The notes: generated by a model from the sequence alone, not told the origin. DNA of 64,000 bases from Pseudomaricurvus alkylphenolicus (GCF_011683955.1 NZ_JAAQPI010000016.1:1-64000), one strand, 5' to 3'. Counted from the first letter of the stretch, positions 31,360 through 41,019 are shown. Numbers and translations are program-made.

Positions 31360-34300
31360 TTGTACCTGAAGAAATTTATCTACGTTAATTGGGGCAACAT
31401 TCCTCACGCGGAGTTTGAATTCGGACCGGTGAACCTGTTTGCAGGTGGCAATGGTTCCGGCAAGACCACGGCGGCCGATGCGCTGCAAACCGTGATGACG
31501 GCCGCTCATGATAACCTGTTTCATTTCAATCCCGGTCAGGATGAATCGACCCAAAGGGGCCGAGGTGGTAAGCAGGTGCGTACACTGGCCTCTTATGTAT
31601 TAGGTTGTGACGACGGGGCCTATGCCCGTCCGGATTCCTGCCAGGGTTATCTGGCCGCCGTATTTGAAGCCACCCCCGGTGAAGACAGCGACGGCTTTAC
31701 GGCCTTGCTGTCCATGAGCGCTTATGTAGAGGGCAAAAACCAACAGCGGGTGGCACGCCTTAATCAAATGGAATTCTTTGTGCTTCCCGATGTACGCCTG
31801 GCCCTGGGTGATTTGGTCAAGGAGGATCGAGGCGGACGCTATGTGATACCGGGTGAACACATTTACAAACAGCTGCGCAGCCAGTTCGGAGCCGCGCAAG
31901 TGGAGCGCTACGAAAAGAAAAAGGGTTATCTGAGCCGTCTCTATGGCATTCTGCGCGGACGCCGAGAAGCGGTATCCGAACGGGAGGCGTTAAACGCCGC
32001 AAGGGCTTTCTCGCGCTTTATGGCCTATAAACCCATTCAGGGTATCGATGAATTTGTTGCCTCAGAAGTCTTGGAGCCCAAAGATCTCGGTGAGGCTATC
32101 CGCGACGTATCGGCGATGCTTAAACGCATTCACTCGATGGAAACCGATGCCCGTAGCCTGCGCGAATCCAGCCAGCGATTGTGGCAGGCCAATCAAAAAG
32201 CCAGCCATTTTATTGATCAGTGGCTGGAGCAACAGGTTCTGGATTACAGTCTTGCCAAACGTCGCTACAGCGAAATCCAAAATCATTATCTGCGTGAAAA
32301 GCATCAGCAACAGGTGTTGCGGGACCGATTGCAGAGTAACCTGCGAGACAAACAGCTGGCCGAGCAGCGTCGGCGGGAGATGCGGCAGCGGCTGATGGAG
32401 CTGGAGCTGGCTCGTCTGCAGGTGCCTGCATTGAGGGATAAAGATCAGCTCGAAAAAGACATCGAAGAGCTTGATGCCTCGATCCGCCATTCAGTGCCTG
32501 CGCTGCTCTCCCAGCACCAGCAACTCCAAACCAATAGAAGTGGTGCATCGCAGATACTCCACGCGCTGCAACAGACGTCCCTGTGCCTCTCCATCCCTGC
32601 ATTGGGGGAGAAAGCGTTACTTAAGGCGGCGCAATCGTTATCCCGGGAAATGCCATCGGTGGATTTTCAGTCCCTGTTCAATCAGGACTGGATCGATATT
32701 TCGCCGCTGGAAAACCACCTCGATGAAGCACTGGGTCTGCAACAAAACCATAATCTTTTTGTCGGGTTGTGGTCGCTTACTGAATCCGGCGATCTCTCTT
32801 TACGTGATCAACTGGCTCGAGAACGGGATCATCGCAGCCAAAATGCGGATCGCATCAAAAAGCAGCTTCACAGCCTCGACGCAGATGTGCGGCAACTGCG
32901 GCAATACAAAGCGGTTTATCCGGGCTATGTACGACAGGCTTTGCAGGCGCTGCAGCAAAAATTACCCGAAGCAGATGCCCGTGTACTTTGTGATTACATC
33001 GAGATAGTGGACGAGCGCTGGCAAAATGCGATTGAAGGTTATATTGGTGGATCTCGATTTGGTATTCTCGTGGCCCCGGAATATGAAGCAGAGGCGATCG
33101 CCCTGGTTCGCGGCCTTGGCAAGGGTAATCGCGCCCGGGTCATCCAGGGCCAGAAGGCCATGAGGGACGCAGAAAAACTCTCACAACTGCCTGCCGACTC
33201 CATTGTCAACGCCATGGAATTCCAACACGCCACTGCCAAGGCCTATATTACCGCCAGTTTTGGTCAGGTACAGAGGGTTGACAGCGCAGAACAGTTGCGC
33301 GTAACCCGCCGCGGCATCACTGTAGACGCGATGGGATCGGGCAGTTACGCCATGTTCCGCTGTGATCTTCAGGATACGGATCTGGTTTTTGGTCAGGCGG
33401 CGCGAGACAAAGCCCTGGCCGCTACCGAGCAAGAACTCGAGCAGTTGCAGCGGGAATGGCGGGACGCCTCAGATCAGGCCAACGAATGCCAGCTGTTATT
33501 ACAGGCGGTGGACCAGCTAAAAAGTGTGAATTACGCCGATGAGTTGACTCAACTGTTGACCTGGCAGCGCAAGCTGCTAAATGTTGAACAGAGTCTGAAG
33601 CAGCTGGATTTTTCCGATTTTGAGCAATTGGAAGCTGAGCTTGAACAGCTTAAAGACAGCGAGCAGGATCAGGAACAAAAGCTCTCGGAGTTGTCAGATC
33701 AGGAAGTCGAGCTGCGTGCCGAACTGAAGCAAGTGGACAAGAAGTGCCTGCAACTGAACGAAGAGCAGGACCTTAATCTGGAACAGGTTGATACAGCCGA
33801 AGACAATTTGCGAGGCCTCGCCACACTGTGGGCGGAGTTTGACCCGGAGCAGACTCTTATTCAGGCTGATCAACACATTGACTTACATGGTATCGATTAC
33901 TTTGAACGCTCAAGCGAAACCCTGAGCGGTGAACTCAACAGTCTGCTGCACAGTTTGAAAGGATTGGTGCTGGAACACAATCAACATTGTAATGGCGCAG
34001 ATGCACTGGCACTGGAGCTGGACTTCACCAAAAGTCTTGGTCGAACCAATTTCCAGACTGTATGTGACCTGAATCGTCAGTTAGATGGTCTATACAACCG
34101 CTACAAGAACAACGTTCTGGCACAAAGGCTCGAACAACTGGAATCCCTAAAGCAGAGTTTTGATAACGCCTTTGTCACCAACCTCTGCCACTCGATCTAT
34201 CAGGCGATTCAGGACGGTGAACAAACCTTAAAAACGCTTAACCGGGAACTGACAAACCATCGCTTCGGAGCCGATCGGGAAAGCTATGAATTTGGCTGGA

Positions 34301-34989
34301 ACTGGATACCCGAATTCAAGGACTACTGGCAGTTTTTTAAGGCAGTGATCGACAATCCCAGTCTCGGCGATGGAGACACGCTGTTTGAGATGAAACTGTC
34401 GAGCAAGCATCAGGACGTACGCACCCGTCTGATGAACCTGTTGCTTGATGAGGATGAAGCCAAAGCGCTGCGGGAGCTGACGCGAATCGCCGACTATCGC
34501 AACTACCGTCGCTACGAGATTTACAAAAAGCCGGAAGGCAAACCGCCTATTGCCCTCAGCCAATATGGCACCGGCAGCGGCGGCCAGCTGGAGACGCCGG
34601 CCTACATCATTCGCAGTGCCGCCATTACATCCGCCTTTCGATTCAATGAGGGAAAGACTCATTTACGCATGGTGCTGGTGGATGAAGCTTTCTCTAAGAT
34701 GGATGAGCACCGCTCCAAAGAGGTGATCAACTATTTGACGGAGAGCCTGGGATTGCAGTTGATGTTTATCATGCCGTCGAGCAAATGTGGTCCCTTTATG
34801 GATCTGATCAGCAACCAGTTTGTCTTCAGCAAAGTGCCCACCCAGCATCCGGTGGGAGAGCTGAATACCCGCGTACTGGTGGACCGGCAGCAGTGCGACA
34901 AGGACAAAATTGCCGAGCTGATGGCCAACCACCGGCGCACAATCAGGCAGCAGGCATCACTCGATTTTCTCGATGAAGTGGAAGCCTGA
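31360..34989 (+). CDS. mksB: Condensin ATPase MksB (SMC-like; JetC relative)
   Basis: This 1209-residue SMC-like ATPase has Walker A GGNGSGKT at 29-36, long coiled coils, and a hinge-like globular part in the middle (about 530-690). The C-terminal half carries signature GTGSGGQLETPA near 1070 and Walker B LVDEAFSKMDEH near 1106. With MksF and MksE it should form a loop-extruding condensin. The start is TTG, with no clear ribosome site. In Wadjet operons a JetD/MksG nuclease follows; here an ion channel gene does, so plasmid cleavage is not expected. Confidence 0.9.
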   Translation: MYLKKFIYVNWGNIPHAEFEFGPVNLFAGGNGSGKTTAADALQTVMTAAHDNLFHFNPGQDESTQRGRGGKQVRTLASYVLGCDDGAYARPDSCQGYLAAVFEATPGEDSDGFTALLSMSAYVEGKNQQRVARLNQMEFFVLPDVRLALGDLVKEDRGGRYVIPGEHIYKQLRSQFGAAQVERYEKKKGYLSRLYGILRGRREAVSEREALNAARAFSRFMAYKPIQGIDEFVASEVLEPKDLGEAIRDVSAMLKRIHSMETDARSLRESSQRLWQANQKASHFIDQWLEQQVLDYSLAKRRYSEIQNHYLREKHQQQVLRDRLQSNLRDKQLAEQRRREMRQRLMELELARLQVPALRDKDQLEKDIEELDASIRHSVPALLSQHQQLQTNRSGASQILHALQQTSLCLSIPALGEKALLKAAQSLSREMPSVDFQSLFNQDWIDISPLENHLDEALGLQQNHNLFVGLWSLTESGDLSLRDQLARERDHRSQNADRIKKQLHSLDADVRQLRQYKAVYPGYVRQALQALQQKLPEADARVLCDYIEIVDERWQNAIEGYIGGSRFGILVAPEYEAEAIALVRGLGKGNRARVIQGQKAMRDAEKLSQLPADSIVNAMEFQHATAKAYITASFGQVQRVDSAEQLRVTRRGITVDAMGSGSYAMFRCDLQDTDLVFGQAARDKALAATEQELEQLQREWRDASDQANECQLLLQAVDQLKSVNYADELTQLLTWQRKLLNVEQSLKQLDFSDFEQLEAELEQLKDSEQDQEQKLSELSDQEVELRAELKQVDKKCLQLNEEQDLNLEQVDTAEDNLRGLATLWAEFDPEQTLIQADQHIDLHGIDYFERSSETLSGELNSLLHSLKGLVLEHNQHCNGADALALELDFTKSLGRTNFQTVCDLNRQLDGLYNRYKNNVLAQRLEQLESLKQSFDNAFVTNLCHSIYQAIQDGEQTLKTLNRELTNHRFGADRESYEFGWNWIPEFKDYWQFFKAVIDNPSLGDGDTLFEMKLSSKHQDVRTRLMNLLLDEDEAKALRELTRIADYRNYRRYEIYKKPEGKPPIALSQYGTGSGGQLETPAYIIRSAAITSAFRFNEGKTHLRMVLVDEAFSKMDEHRSKEVINYLTESLGLQLMFIMPSSKCGPFMDLISNQFVFSKVPTQHPVGELNTRVLVDRQQCDKDKIAELMANHRRTIRQQASLDFLDEVEA

Positions 34990-35038
34990 AACCCTTAACC
35001 CCGAAATTGATAGAATTATGACTGAGGTAAATATAACT

Positions 35039-35860
35039 ATGGAACCGGCAACCAGCGACCGTTGGCAGGCGGCATTTTTCAAGCTCCGGTCCAACAAAGC
35101 GTTTGAACTGTTTGTTATCGGCATTATTGTTTTTTCCGCTTTGGTCATCGGTGTCAAAACCTATCCGCTGCCGGAGACACTGGTGCAAGTGGTCGGCGTG
35201 CTGGACTGGATGATCACTCTGATCTTTCTGGTAGAGATTGTCATTCGATTTCTGGGCGAACCGGAAAAGAAGCGTTTTTTTCGCAGCGGTTGGAACGTGT
35301 TTGATACCCTTATCGTGGTGGTCAGTTTGATCCCGATTGAAGATACCGAAATGGCGTTGATCGGGCGCCTGATCCGTATTTTCCGGGTGTTGCGAATGGT
35401 TTCGATCATTCCCGAGCTGCGGATGCTGCTCAACTCACTGCTCAAAGCGTTACCCCAGCTCGGTTACGTGATGCTGATGATGTTTATCATTTTCTATATC
35501 TACGCAGCCATTGGCAGTACCTTCTTCGCCAGCATCAACTCCGAGCTTTGGGGCGATATAGCGCTGAGCTTGCTGACCCTGTTCCGGGTGATGACGTTTG
35601 AAGACTGGACCGACGTCATGTACGAAACCATGGCGGTGTATCCCTTTAGCTGGGCCTACTACCTGACTTTTATCTTTTTTACCGCCTTCGCCTTTCTCAA
35701 TATGGTGATTGGTATTGTGGTCAACGTACTTGAAGAAGAGCACCAGCGGATGGCCGCAGAGGAGGCAGAGGCCGCAGGGGAGCCAACCCTCAAGGATCTG
35801 CAACAGGAAATTCAAGAACTCAAGCAGCTGCTGCAAAGCCAAGCAGCTGCTCAGAAGTAA
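35039..35860 (+). CDS. Voltage-gated cation channel, single-domain BacNav type with acidic filter
   Basis: The 273 residues form six membrane helices. S4 carries Arg110, Arg113, Arg116 and Arg119 every third position (IGRLIRIFRVLRMV). The pore loop ends in TFEDWTD (186-192) and S6 is FLNMVIGIVVNVLEEE. The C-terminal LKDLQQEIQELKQLL is a coiled coil for tetramer assembly. Known sodium channels of this family read TLESWSM; the acidic TFEDWTD resembles the engineered calcium-selective filter TLDDWSD, so calcium permeation is likely. ATG 35039 has GAGG 11 nt upstream; an ATG at 35018 is possible. It follows mksB by 49 bp. Confidence 0.9.
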   Translation: MEPATSDRWQAAFFKLRSNKAFELFVIGIIVFSALVIGVKTYPLPETLVQVVGVLDWMITLIFLVEIVIRFLGEPEKKRFFRSGWNVFDTLIVVVSLIPIEDTEMALIGRLIRIFRVLRMVSIIPELRMLLNSLLKALPQLGYVMLMMFIIFYIYAAIGSTFFASINSELWGDIALSLLTLFRVMTFEDWTDVMYETMAVYPFSWAYYLTFIFFTAFAFLNMVIGIVVNVLEEEHQRMAAEEAEAAGEPTLKDLQQEIQELKQLLQSQAAAQK

Positions 35861-35895
35861 TATCAACGCAAGAAAGAACAGACGGGTAAGAACAT

Positions 35896-35942
35896 CCCCC
35901 CGATGCTGCCTTCATGGCAACGACGGGGGGTAAGTTTTTTAT
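35896..35942 (+). terminator. Rho-independent terminator after the channel gene
   Basis: A GC-rich hairpin (CCCCCCG arm at 35896-35902, CGGGGGG arm at 35924-35930, with further pairing of TGCC/GGCA inside) is followed by TTTTTT at 35935-35940. It ends the DUF3012-mks-channel transcript. Confidence 0.85.
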
Positions 35943-36006
35943 TGCGCACGTTTATTAACTGCGTGCGTCTTTGTTGCCCTGGACCCTTGCCAGAGCGCTA
36001 CTGGGG

Positions 36007-36525
36007 TTACTGCACCGGAATGGTTCTCGCCGTGCGTAACTGCTCCGTGCCGTCGTAGGGCAGCGAAACGGTCAACACGCCATCCTTGTAGCTGGCATCA
36101 TTCTCGGTTTTCTTCAGACGGTGGCCGGTCAGAGTGATACGTCGCTCAAATTTGCCAAACGCCATTTCCCGGGTGATATCCCGACTGGCGTGTAACCTTT
36201 CTTCCGGCATGCGTTTTTCACCGCTGATAATCAGTTCATTGCCATCGACGGATATACAGATCGATGATGCTTCCATGCCTGGGATTTCCATGGAAACCAT
36301 CAGTACGTCATCCACTTCGTACATGTCCACGGGGATCAGCCCCCACTGACTGTGCTTAGCCTTGTTATTGCCTTGCGCTTCTTCCTCCGTGGATTCTTCG
36401 AAAGGCTCAAAGGGTACAAGTGCGTGATTGTTTCTCTGTTCCAAATGGTGGAGCTGGTCAGCCAAGTGGTGCCAGGCATGTTGGGCTTCATCACGGAAAC
36501 GTTGGTAAAGTTCCTGTGCCTTCAT
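36007..36525 (-). CDS. Small heat-shock protein, Hsp20/alpha-crystallin family
   Basis: An ATP-independent chaperone of 172 residues. After a charged N-terminal region, the alpha-crystallin domain runs from about residue 60 (PVDMYEVDDVLMVSMEIPGMEASSICISVDGNELIISGEKR) to KKTENDASYKDGVLTVSLPY, the diagnostic end. AGGAGG lies 8 nt upstream of the ATG. It is monocistronic. I see no sigma-32 promoter or thermosensor hairpin with confidence. Confidence 0.93.
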   Translation of the reverse strand: MKAQELYQRFRDEAQHAWHHLADQLHHLEQRNNHALVPFEPFEESTEEEAQGNNKAKHSQWGLIPVDMYEVDDVLMVSMEIPGMEASSICISVDGNELIISGEKRMPEERLHASRDITREMAFGKFERRITLTGHRLKKTENDASYKDGVLTVSLPYDGTEQLRTARTIPVQ

Positions 36526-36681
36526 TGGTATTCCTCCTCAGACTGATTGCGTGAGGCTTACAGCTGCTCATTAAGGATAGCCGCAATAGGAGGAGGGCAG
36601 CCCGGCCCCTTTGGACGATATGCTTATTAGCCGGGTCTGGGTTATGGCCGTCAGCGCTAAGAGAAGATGGAGCCAGAAGGA

Positions 36682-37449
36682 TCAGTTTGTTGTATCGACA
36701 TAAATCCAGCGTTTACCTTGTCGCGTCATACGGTGTTGCGGACCCTGTAGACTCAAGTCTCCAGTGGTGTAGGAGATATCTTCCTTGTAGAGAGTGGTGA
36801 CCGTACCGTCATGCTTTACCATCAATGGTGAGATATCCGGCATCTCCCGTTGTTTGGCCATGGTGATCGCCTCATCAGCACTCTGACAGCGATTGAGCTC
36901 CGTCAGAGTACGATAGGTCGGGGGTAAGACAACCAGTTCGCCGTTATCGTGTTCGGTAAGTGCCTGAGCGGGCGTTAACCAGCGAAATTCCACAATTTCG
37001 CCATCATCCACGGTCACCGGTTGGTTTTCTGTTAACTCAGCCAGCAGAAAACGAGTGGAGAAGCGCCGGTTATATTGGGTCGCCGGTGTGGTCCAATGGG
37101 AATAGGTGACCAGGTTGTCGGCATCCAGCTGGATGCCCGTTTCTTCGAGGCACTCCCGCAGGGCCGCGCGTCGGGCAGCGCGATTAAAGGCATCGTCACC
37201 CTTATCCAGCGAGGACGCGGTTACGCCCGCGTCGGTATCGTCATCATCGATGCGTCCTCCGGGAAATACCCAGGCCCCGCCAGCAAACTTTACTGCTTTG
37301 GCACGCAGCAGGAGTAACACCTCAAGTCCCGCAGGGGTGTTACGCAAAAGAATAACGGTAGCCGCAGGCTCCGGGTTTTGAATTGAGGGCTCTTGTTTAT
37401 GAGCTGAGGGCTCTTGTTTATTAGCTGAGGGCTCTCCAGAATCCGTCAT
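36682..37449 (-). CDS. NUDIX hydrolase with repeat-containing N-terminus
   Basis: A NUDIX pyrophosphatase of 255 residues with GGAWVFPGGRIDDDD, an insertion, and the catalytic REUxEE part RAALRECLEETGIQL; the order resembles the NUDT19-like group. Substrate unknown, possibly nucleotide or CoA derivatives. The first 25 residues contain a 7-residue repeat (EPSANKQ, EPSAHKQ, EPSIQNP) from a 21-bp tandem DNA repeat at 37385-37435. It overlaps the mscS stop by 4 bp, so the two genes are coupled. Confidence 0.9.
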   Translation of the reverse strand: MTDSGEPSANKQEPSAHKQEPSIQNPEPAATVILLRNTPAGLEVLLLLRAKAVKFAGGAWVFPGGRIDDDDTDAGVTASSLDKGDDAFNRAARRAALRECLEETGIQLDADNLVTYSHWTTPATQYNRRFSTRFLLAELTENQPVTVDDGEIVEFRWLTPAQALTEHDNGELVVLPPTYRTLTELNRCQSADEAITMAKQREMPDISPLMVKHDGTVTTLYKEDISYTTGDLSLQGPQHRMTRQGKRWIYVDTTN

Positions 37450-38297
37450 GGTTGATTCTCGGTTGGCTGATTGAGCAGGCGAACCTCGCGCTGCGGGAAG
37501 GGTATATCGATTCCGTTCTCGGTCAGAGTCTTGAATACCAGCTGATTGAGCTGGTAGAGGTTCTCATAATATCTTTGGGTGGGCAGCCACAGCCGCATGC
37601 CGATATTGATGCTGCTGTCGGCAAAGGTTTCGATGCCGATGGCCGGCTGCTTTTGTTTGTCGAACAAATCTGTTGCGCAAACGGCGTTCTTGATCAGTTC
37701 AATCGCTCGCATGGGATCCTCGTGGTAGGCAATTCCGATGCTGATCTCTGCCAGAGTGTTCTTAAATGAGTTGTGAATGATCTCGCCAATGATGTGTTTG
37801 TTAGGGATAGTGATGCGAACATCATCTTCATTGCTGAGCACTGTGTATGCCAGGTGTACTTCTTCAACCTGTCCGGAAACCCCTTGCACCTGGATGGTGT
37901 CACCAACCACAAACGGCCGTGTAAGAATAATATTCAGACCGGCGCTATAGTTGGAAAGCAGCCCCTGAACCGCCAGGCCCGCACCCAGGGAGATGGCACC
38001 CACAGCGGCCAAAAAGGGCGTCACACTAATACCGACTTTACCCAGGGCGATAATCGCCACCATAATCACCACAATAATGCGGGCAGTGGCGGCAATAAAA
38101 CGGCTCAGTGTGATATCGAGGTTCTTGCGTTCACAAAGCGCCAGCACCATATTGCCCACTTTGCGGGCCACAATGATGCCAATAATCAGAATCAGCAGGG
38201 CGCCCAATATCTGGAAGCTGTAGTTTACGAAAAACTCGACCACCATTTGGTAGATGGCGGCGGCTTGTTCTAACTCTTTGCCGATATTCTCTTCCAT
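37446..38297 (-). CDS. mscS: Small-conductance mechanosensitive channel MscS
   Basis: A pressure-relief channel of the inner membrane, 283 residues, close to E. coli MscS. Three N-terminal helices are followed by the pore-lining TM3 (LAAVGAISLGAGLAVQGLLSNYSAG) with the Gly/Ala packing pattern, then the beta domain (ILTRPFVVGDTIQVQGVSG) and a C-terminal portal. It overlaps the NUDIX gene and may share its promoter upstream of 38297. Confidence 0.95.
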   Translation of the reverse strand: MEENIGKELEQAAAIYQMVVEFFVNYSFQILGALLILIIGIIVARKVGNMVLALCERKNLDITLSRFIAATARIIVVIMVAIIALGKVGISVTPFLAAVGAISLGAGLAVQGLLSNYSAGLNIILTRPFVVGDTIQVQGVSGQVEEVHLAYTVLSNEDDVRITIPNKHIIGEIIHNSFKNTLAEISIGIAYHEDPMRAIELIKNAVCATDLFDKQKQPAIGIETFADSSINIGMRLWLPTQRYYENLYQLNQLVFKTLTENGIDIPFPQREVRLLNQPTENQP

Positions 38298-38414
38298 TGC
38301 GAAATTCCTTGGCTTTAGCGGATAGATCTTTTCCTAGAGTTTATCACTGCACCGGGCGATTGCCTGTTTTTTGTTGGGGGCTACTTGCCTCACCGAGCCC
38401 TGATTCATGGGCGG

Positions 38415-39824
38415 TTAGCTGTGTTTAAGCAGGGAACCGAGAATACGGGTCAGGTCCCGTAGCGAATTACAGGATTCCACCCGGGAGCAATAGGGCGCGT
38501 ACTCGGACATAATGGAATCGCCCGTGTTCCAGCTGTTGCGCCCCTCCGGATTAAGCCACAGCACCCGTTGGCTGCGCGCGTGCACCTGTTGCCAGATATC
38601 CGTTCTGCCATCGGTATTGTTGTTGCGAGCATCGCCAAGCATGATGACCGTTGTGCGATTATCGATTTCACTCAGAGCGAGTCGTTCAAAGTCGCTCAAG
38701 GCCTGGCCGTAATCGGTGGGGCGATTTGCCCAATGCGCCATGATTTCGGCCAGCGCTTCGTCCATCTCCAAGCGCTCAAACAGATCTGTTACCTCGCCGA
38801 GCTCCGAGGCGAAGACAAAAGAGCGTACCCTGGGTAAAACATCCTGCAGACTGTGTAAAAACAGCAGGAGGAAACGTGCAACCCGGGCTACGGAGCCACT
38901 GACATCGCAAAGCACCACAACCTTGGGGCGTTCCACGCGGGTGGACTTCCACTTGGTATGAAACAGAAACCCGTCAAAGGCCGCATTGGCGGCAATGGTT
39001 TTACGCACATCCAGCAATCCCCGTTTGGTCACCCGACGACGACGGCTGTGGAGTGCCGCCAATTGTTTGGCCGCCTTGCGCACCAATCGACTCATTTGTT
39101 GATGGTAGTGGTGATCGACGTTGGTGAGTTTTACTTTCTGCAGATTGGACTCCCGCAAACGGATGCCTCGGGCCTGGGTAAACAGGAGATATTGTTGCTC
39201 CACATAGTCCCGTACCCGAGTTCGCAGCTGTTCCCTCCGCTCCAGCAATGCCTGCACCAGCTGTGGTTCTTCATTGTTCGCCTGGAGAGCCTGTATTTCG
39301 GCGTTAAGTTCCGGCTCACCCAATTGTTGCAGCATCTGGTAACTGACGCGGGATTTCTGTGTAAACACCTGCATATTGCTGGCGCCGGAACCCGCGGCAG
39401 CGCTGGCAATGGCTATAGCCAGAGCGGCGTCATCACCGGACATCAGCTGCTGCCCCAGTGGCGATTGAGGGGGAGCGGTGCTTTCAGCAGGTTGCCCATC
39501 AGTGCCTGGTGGTGTTTCCACCGACTGTGGCTCACTGCTCACTTCGTCTGCCGCAGACTCACCATTCTGGTTTTTGTCGCCATCAACGACTTCCGTGGAG
39601 TCATCACTGGTACCGAAGGTGAAGAAATCATCAAACAGGGATTCCAGCTGCAGACGATGCTCCGTACTCTTGGCCAGGGTGGTGCCGAGCACCATTTTCA
39701 GTCGACCGCGTTCCTCGATCCCCACCAGCTGTGTGGCCCTCAGGGCATCCAGAGTTTCGGCCGGGGAGATGGGCAGGCCCTGCAGGCGCAAGACCTGGAT
39801 AAAGTCACCGATTAGCTGCTGCAC
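38415..39824 (-). CDS. VWA-domain protein, CoxE-like
   Basis: The 469 residues end in a von Willebrand A domain with the metal site DVSGS (VVLCDVSGSVARVARF) and TTVIMLGDARNN. The middle is rich in acidic and Gln/Pro residues, then a basic region (KQLAALHSRRRRVTKRG). CoxE-type proteins pair with MoxR ATPases to remodel or insert metal into partner enzymes. It begins (GTG) 5 bp after the MoxR gene. No carbon monoxide dehydrogenase or other obvious client is adjacent, so its target is unknown. Confidence 0.88.
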   Translation of the reverse strand: MQQLIGDFIQVLRLQGLPISPAETLDALRATQLVGIEERGRLKMVLGTTLAKSTEHRLQLESLFDDFFTFGTSDDSTEVVDGDKNQNGESAADEVSSEPQSVETPPGTDGQPAESTAPPQSPLGQQLMSGDDAALAIAIASAAAGSGASNMQVFTQKSRVSYQMLQQLGEPELNAEIQALQANNEEPQLVQALLERREQLRTRVRDYVEQQYLLFTQARGIRLRESNLQKVKLTNVDHHYHQQMSRLVRKAAKQLAALHSRRRRVTKRGLLDVRKTIAANAAFDGFLFHTKWKSTRVERPKVVVLCDVSGSVARVARFLLLFLHSLQDVLPRVRSFVFASELGEVTDLFERLEMDEALAEIMAHWANRPTDYGQALSDFERLALSEIDNRTTVIMLGDARNNNTDGRTDIWQQVHARSQRVLWLNPEGRNSWNTGDSIMSEYAPYCSRVESCNSLRDLTRILGSLLKHS

Positions 39825-39829
39825 AGGGT

Positions 39830-40849
39830 TTAGCGCCGCTGTTGCCGGCTATTGCTGAGCAGCTGGTTGATTTCCGGCGAAACCACTTCGATATCATCCT
39901 GAAATTTCAGCAGCAGGTTGAGTGTTGTCTCAATCCAGTCCCGATCCAGTTCCTCCACGTTGAGCAACAGCAAAGCTCTCGCCCAGTCGATGCTTTCACT
40001 GACCGCAGGCACCTTTTTTAACGCCTGCTGACGCAGTTCATTAACAAAGGCCACCACTTGATCTCGTAGCTGTTCGCCCATCTCGGGTACTTGGGAAGCG
40101 ATGATCTGCTGTTCCAGAGCAGCCTCAGGGAAGGGGATATGCAGGTGAAGGCAACGTCGTTTGAGGGCGTCACCCAATTCGCGAGTATTGTTACTGGTCA
40201 AAATCACGATGGGTTTGGAACGGGCCTTCACTGTGCCAATCTCTGGAATGGATACCTGATAATCGGATAACAATTCCAGCAGGAAAGCCTCAAATTCCTG
40301 GTCGGCCTTGTCGATCTCATCGATCAACAGAATGGCACCATCGTCTTCCCGCAGGGCTTGCAGCAAGGGACGGGTTTCAAGAAACTGTTCCGAGTAAAAG
40401 ATATCGCCAAACTGATGCAAGCGCTCTACGGATTCATTAAGCCCCTTGGCCCCGCGCATCACATCACCCAGTTGGTCCTTAAGCAACTGGGTGTAGAGCA
40501 GTTGCTTGCCGTACTTCCACTCATACAGGGCTTTGGCTTCATCCAGTCCCTCATAGCATTGCATGCGGATAAGCGGTGCCTGCAGGTATTCCGATGTTTT
40601 CTTGGCCAACTCGGTTTTGCCTACTCCCGGCGGGCCCTCTACCAGAATCGGCTTCTGCAGCTGACAGGCCAGAAATACGGCTGTGGCAATGGATTCGCTG
40701 CAAATGTAGCCAAGTTGCTGGAAATTACTACGGATGTGTTCCGGTGAGGCGATTTTATCGCGGTGCTTGATGATCACAAAAACGTCCTGGGTGATGCACT
40801 TATTGGAAAACTGAGTGTCTATGCTACTTTGATTTACAACTTTTGCCAC
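39830..40849 (-). CDS. MoxR-family AAA+ ATPase
   Basis: A 339-residue AAA+ ATPase with Walker A LVEGPPGVGKTELAKK, Walker B AILLIDEIDKADQEFE, sensor ILTSNNTRELGDALKRRCLHLHIPFP and a helical lid. MoxR proteins act as chaperones with VWA partners, here the gene directly downstream (5 bp). The GTG at 40849 is the only visible start before the conserved core, and its ribosome site is poor, so the N-terminus is uncertain. Confidence 0.9.
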   Translation of the reverse strand: MAKVVNQSSIDTQFSNKCITQDVFVIIKHRDKIASPEHIRSNFQQLGYICSESIATAVFLACQLQKPILVEGPPGVGKTELAKKTSEYLQAPLIRMQCYEGLDEAKALYEWKYGKQLLYTQLLKDQLGDVMRGAKGLNESVERLHQFGDIFYSEQFLETRPLLQALREDDGAILLIDEIDKADQEFEAFLLELLSDYQVSIPEIGTVKARSKPIVILTSNNTRELGDALKRRCLHLHIPFPEAALEQQIIASQVPEMGEQLRDQVVAFVNELRQQALKKVPAVSESIDWARALLLLNVEELDRDWIETTLNLLLKFQDDIEVVSPEINQLLSNSRQQRR

Positions 40850-41019
40850 TGGCTGTAAGCGCCATCACCTTACCCTAAATGACTGTTTTGGCTGATTTTC
40901 CATATCGCAACCGGGAATTTACAAGGTTTTAACACCTTAGACCGATGGCCGATGGCCGATGTGGTCAAAAGCCGTTACTCTTTGGTATGGGCCAATAACA
41001 GATTGCAACCAGGCCACTA

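Noticed and set aside
28660-35860. A complete Wadjet anti-plasmid defence system
   Set aside because: JetA-, JetB- and JetC-like subunits are present but no JetD nuclease follows or precedes; a condensin of the MksFEB type fits better.
38415-40849. A carbon monoxide dehydrogenase accessory locus
   Set aside because: The CoxE/MoxR pair is present but no coxMSL genes or molybdopterin enzymes lie in the window, so the client cannot be named.
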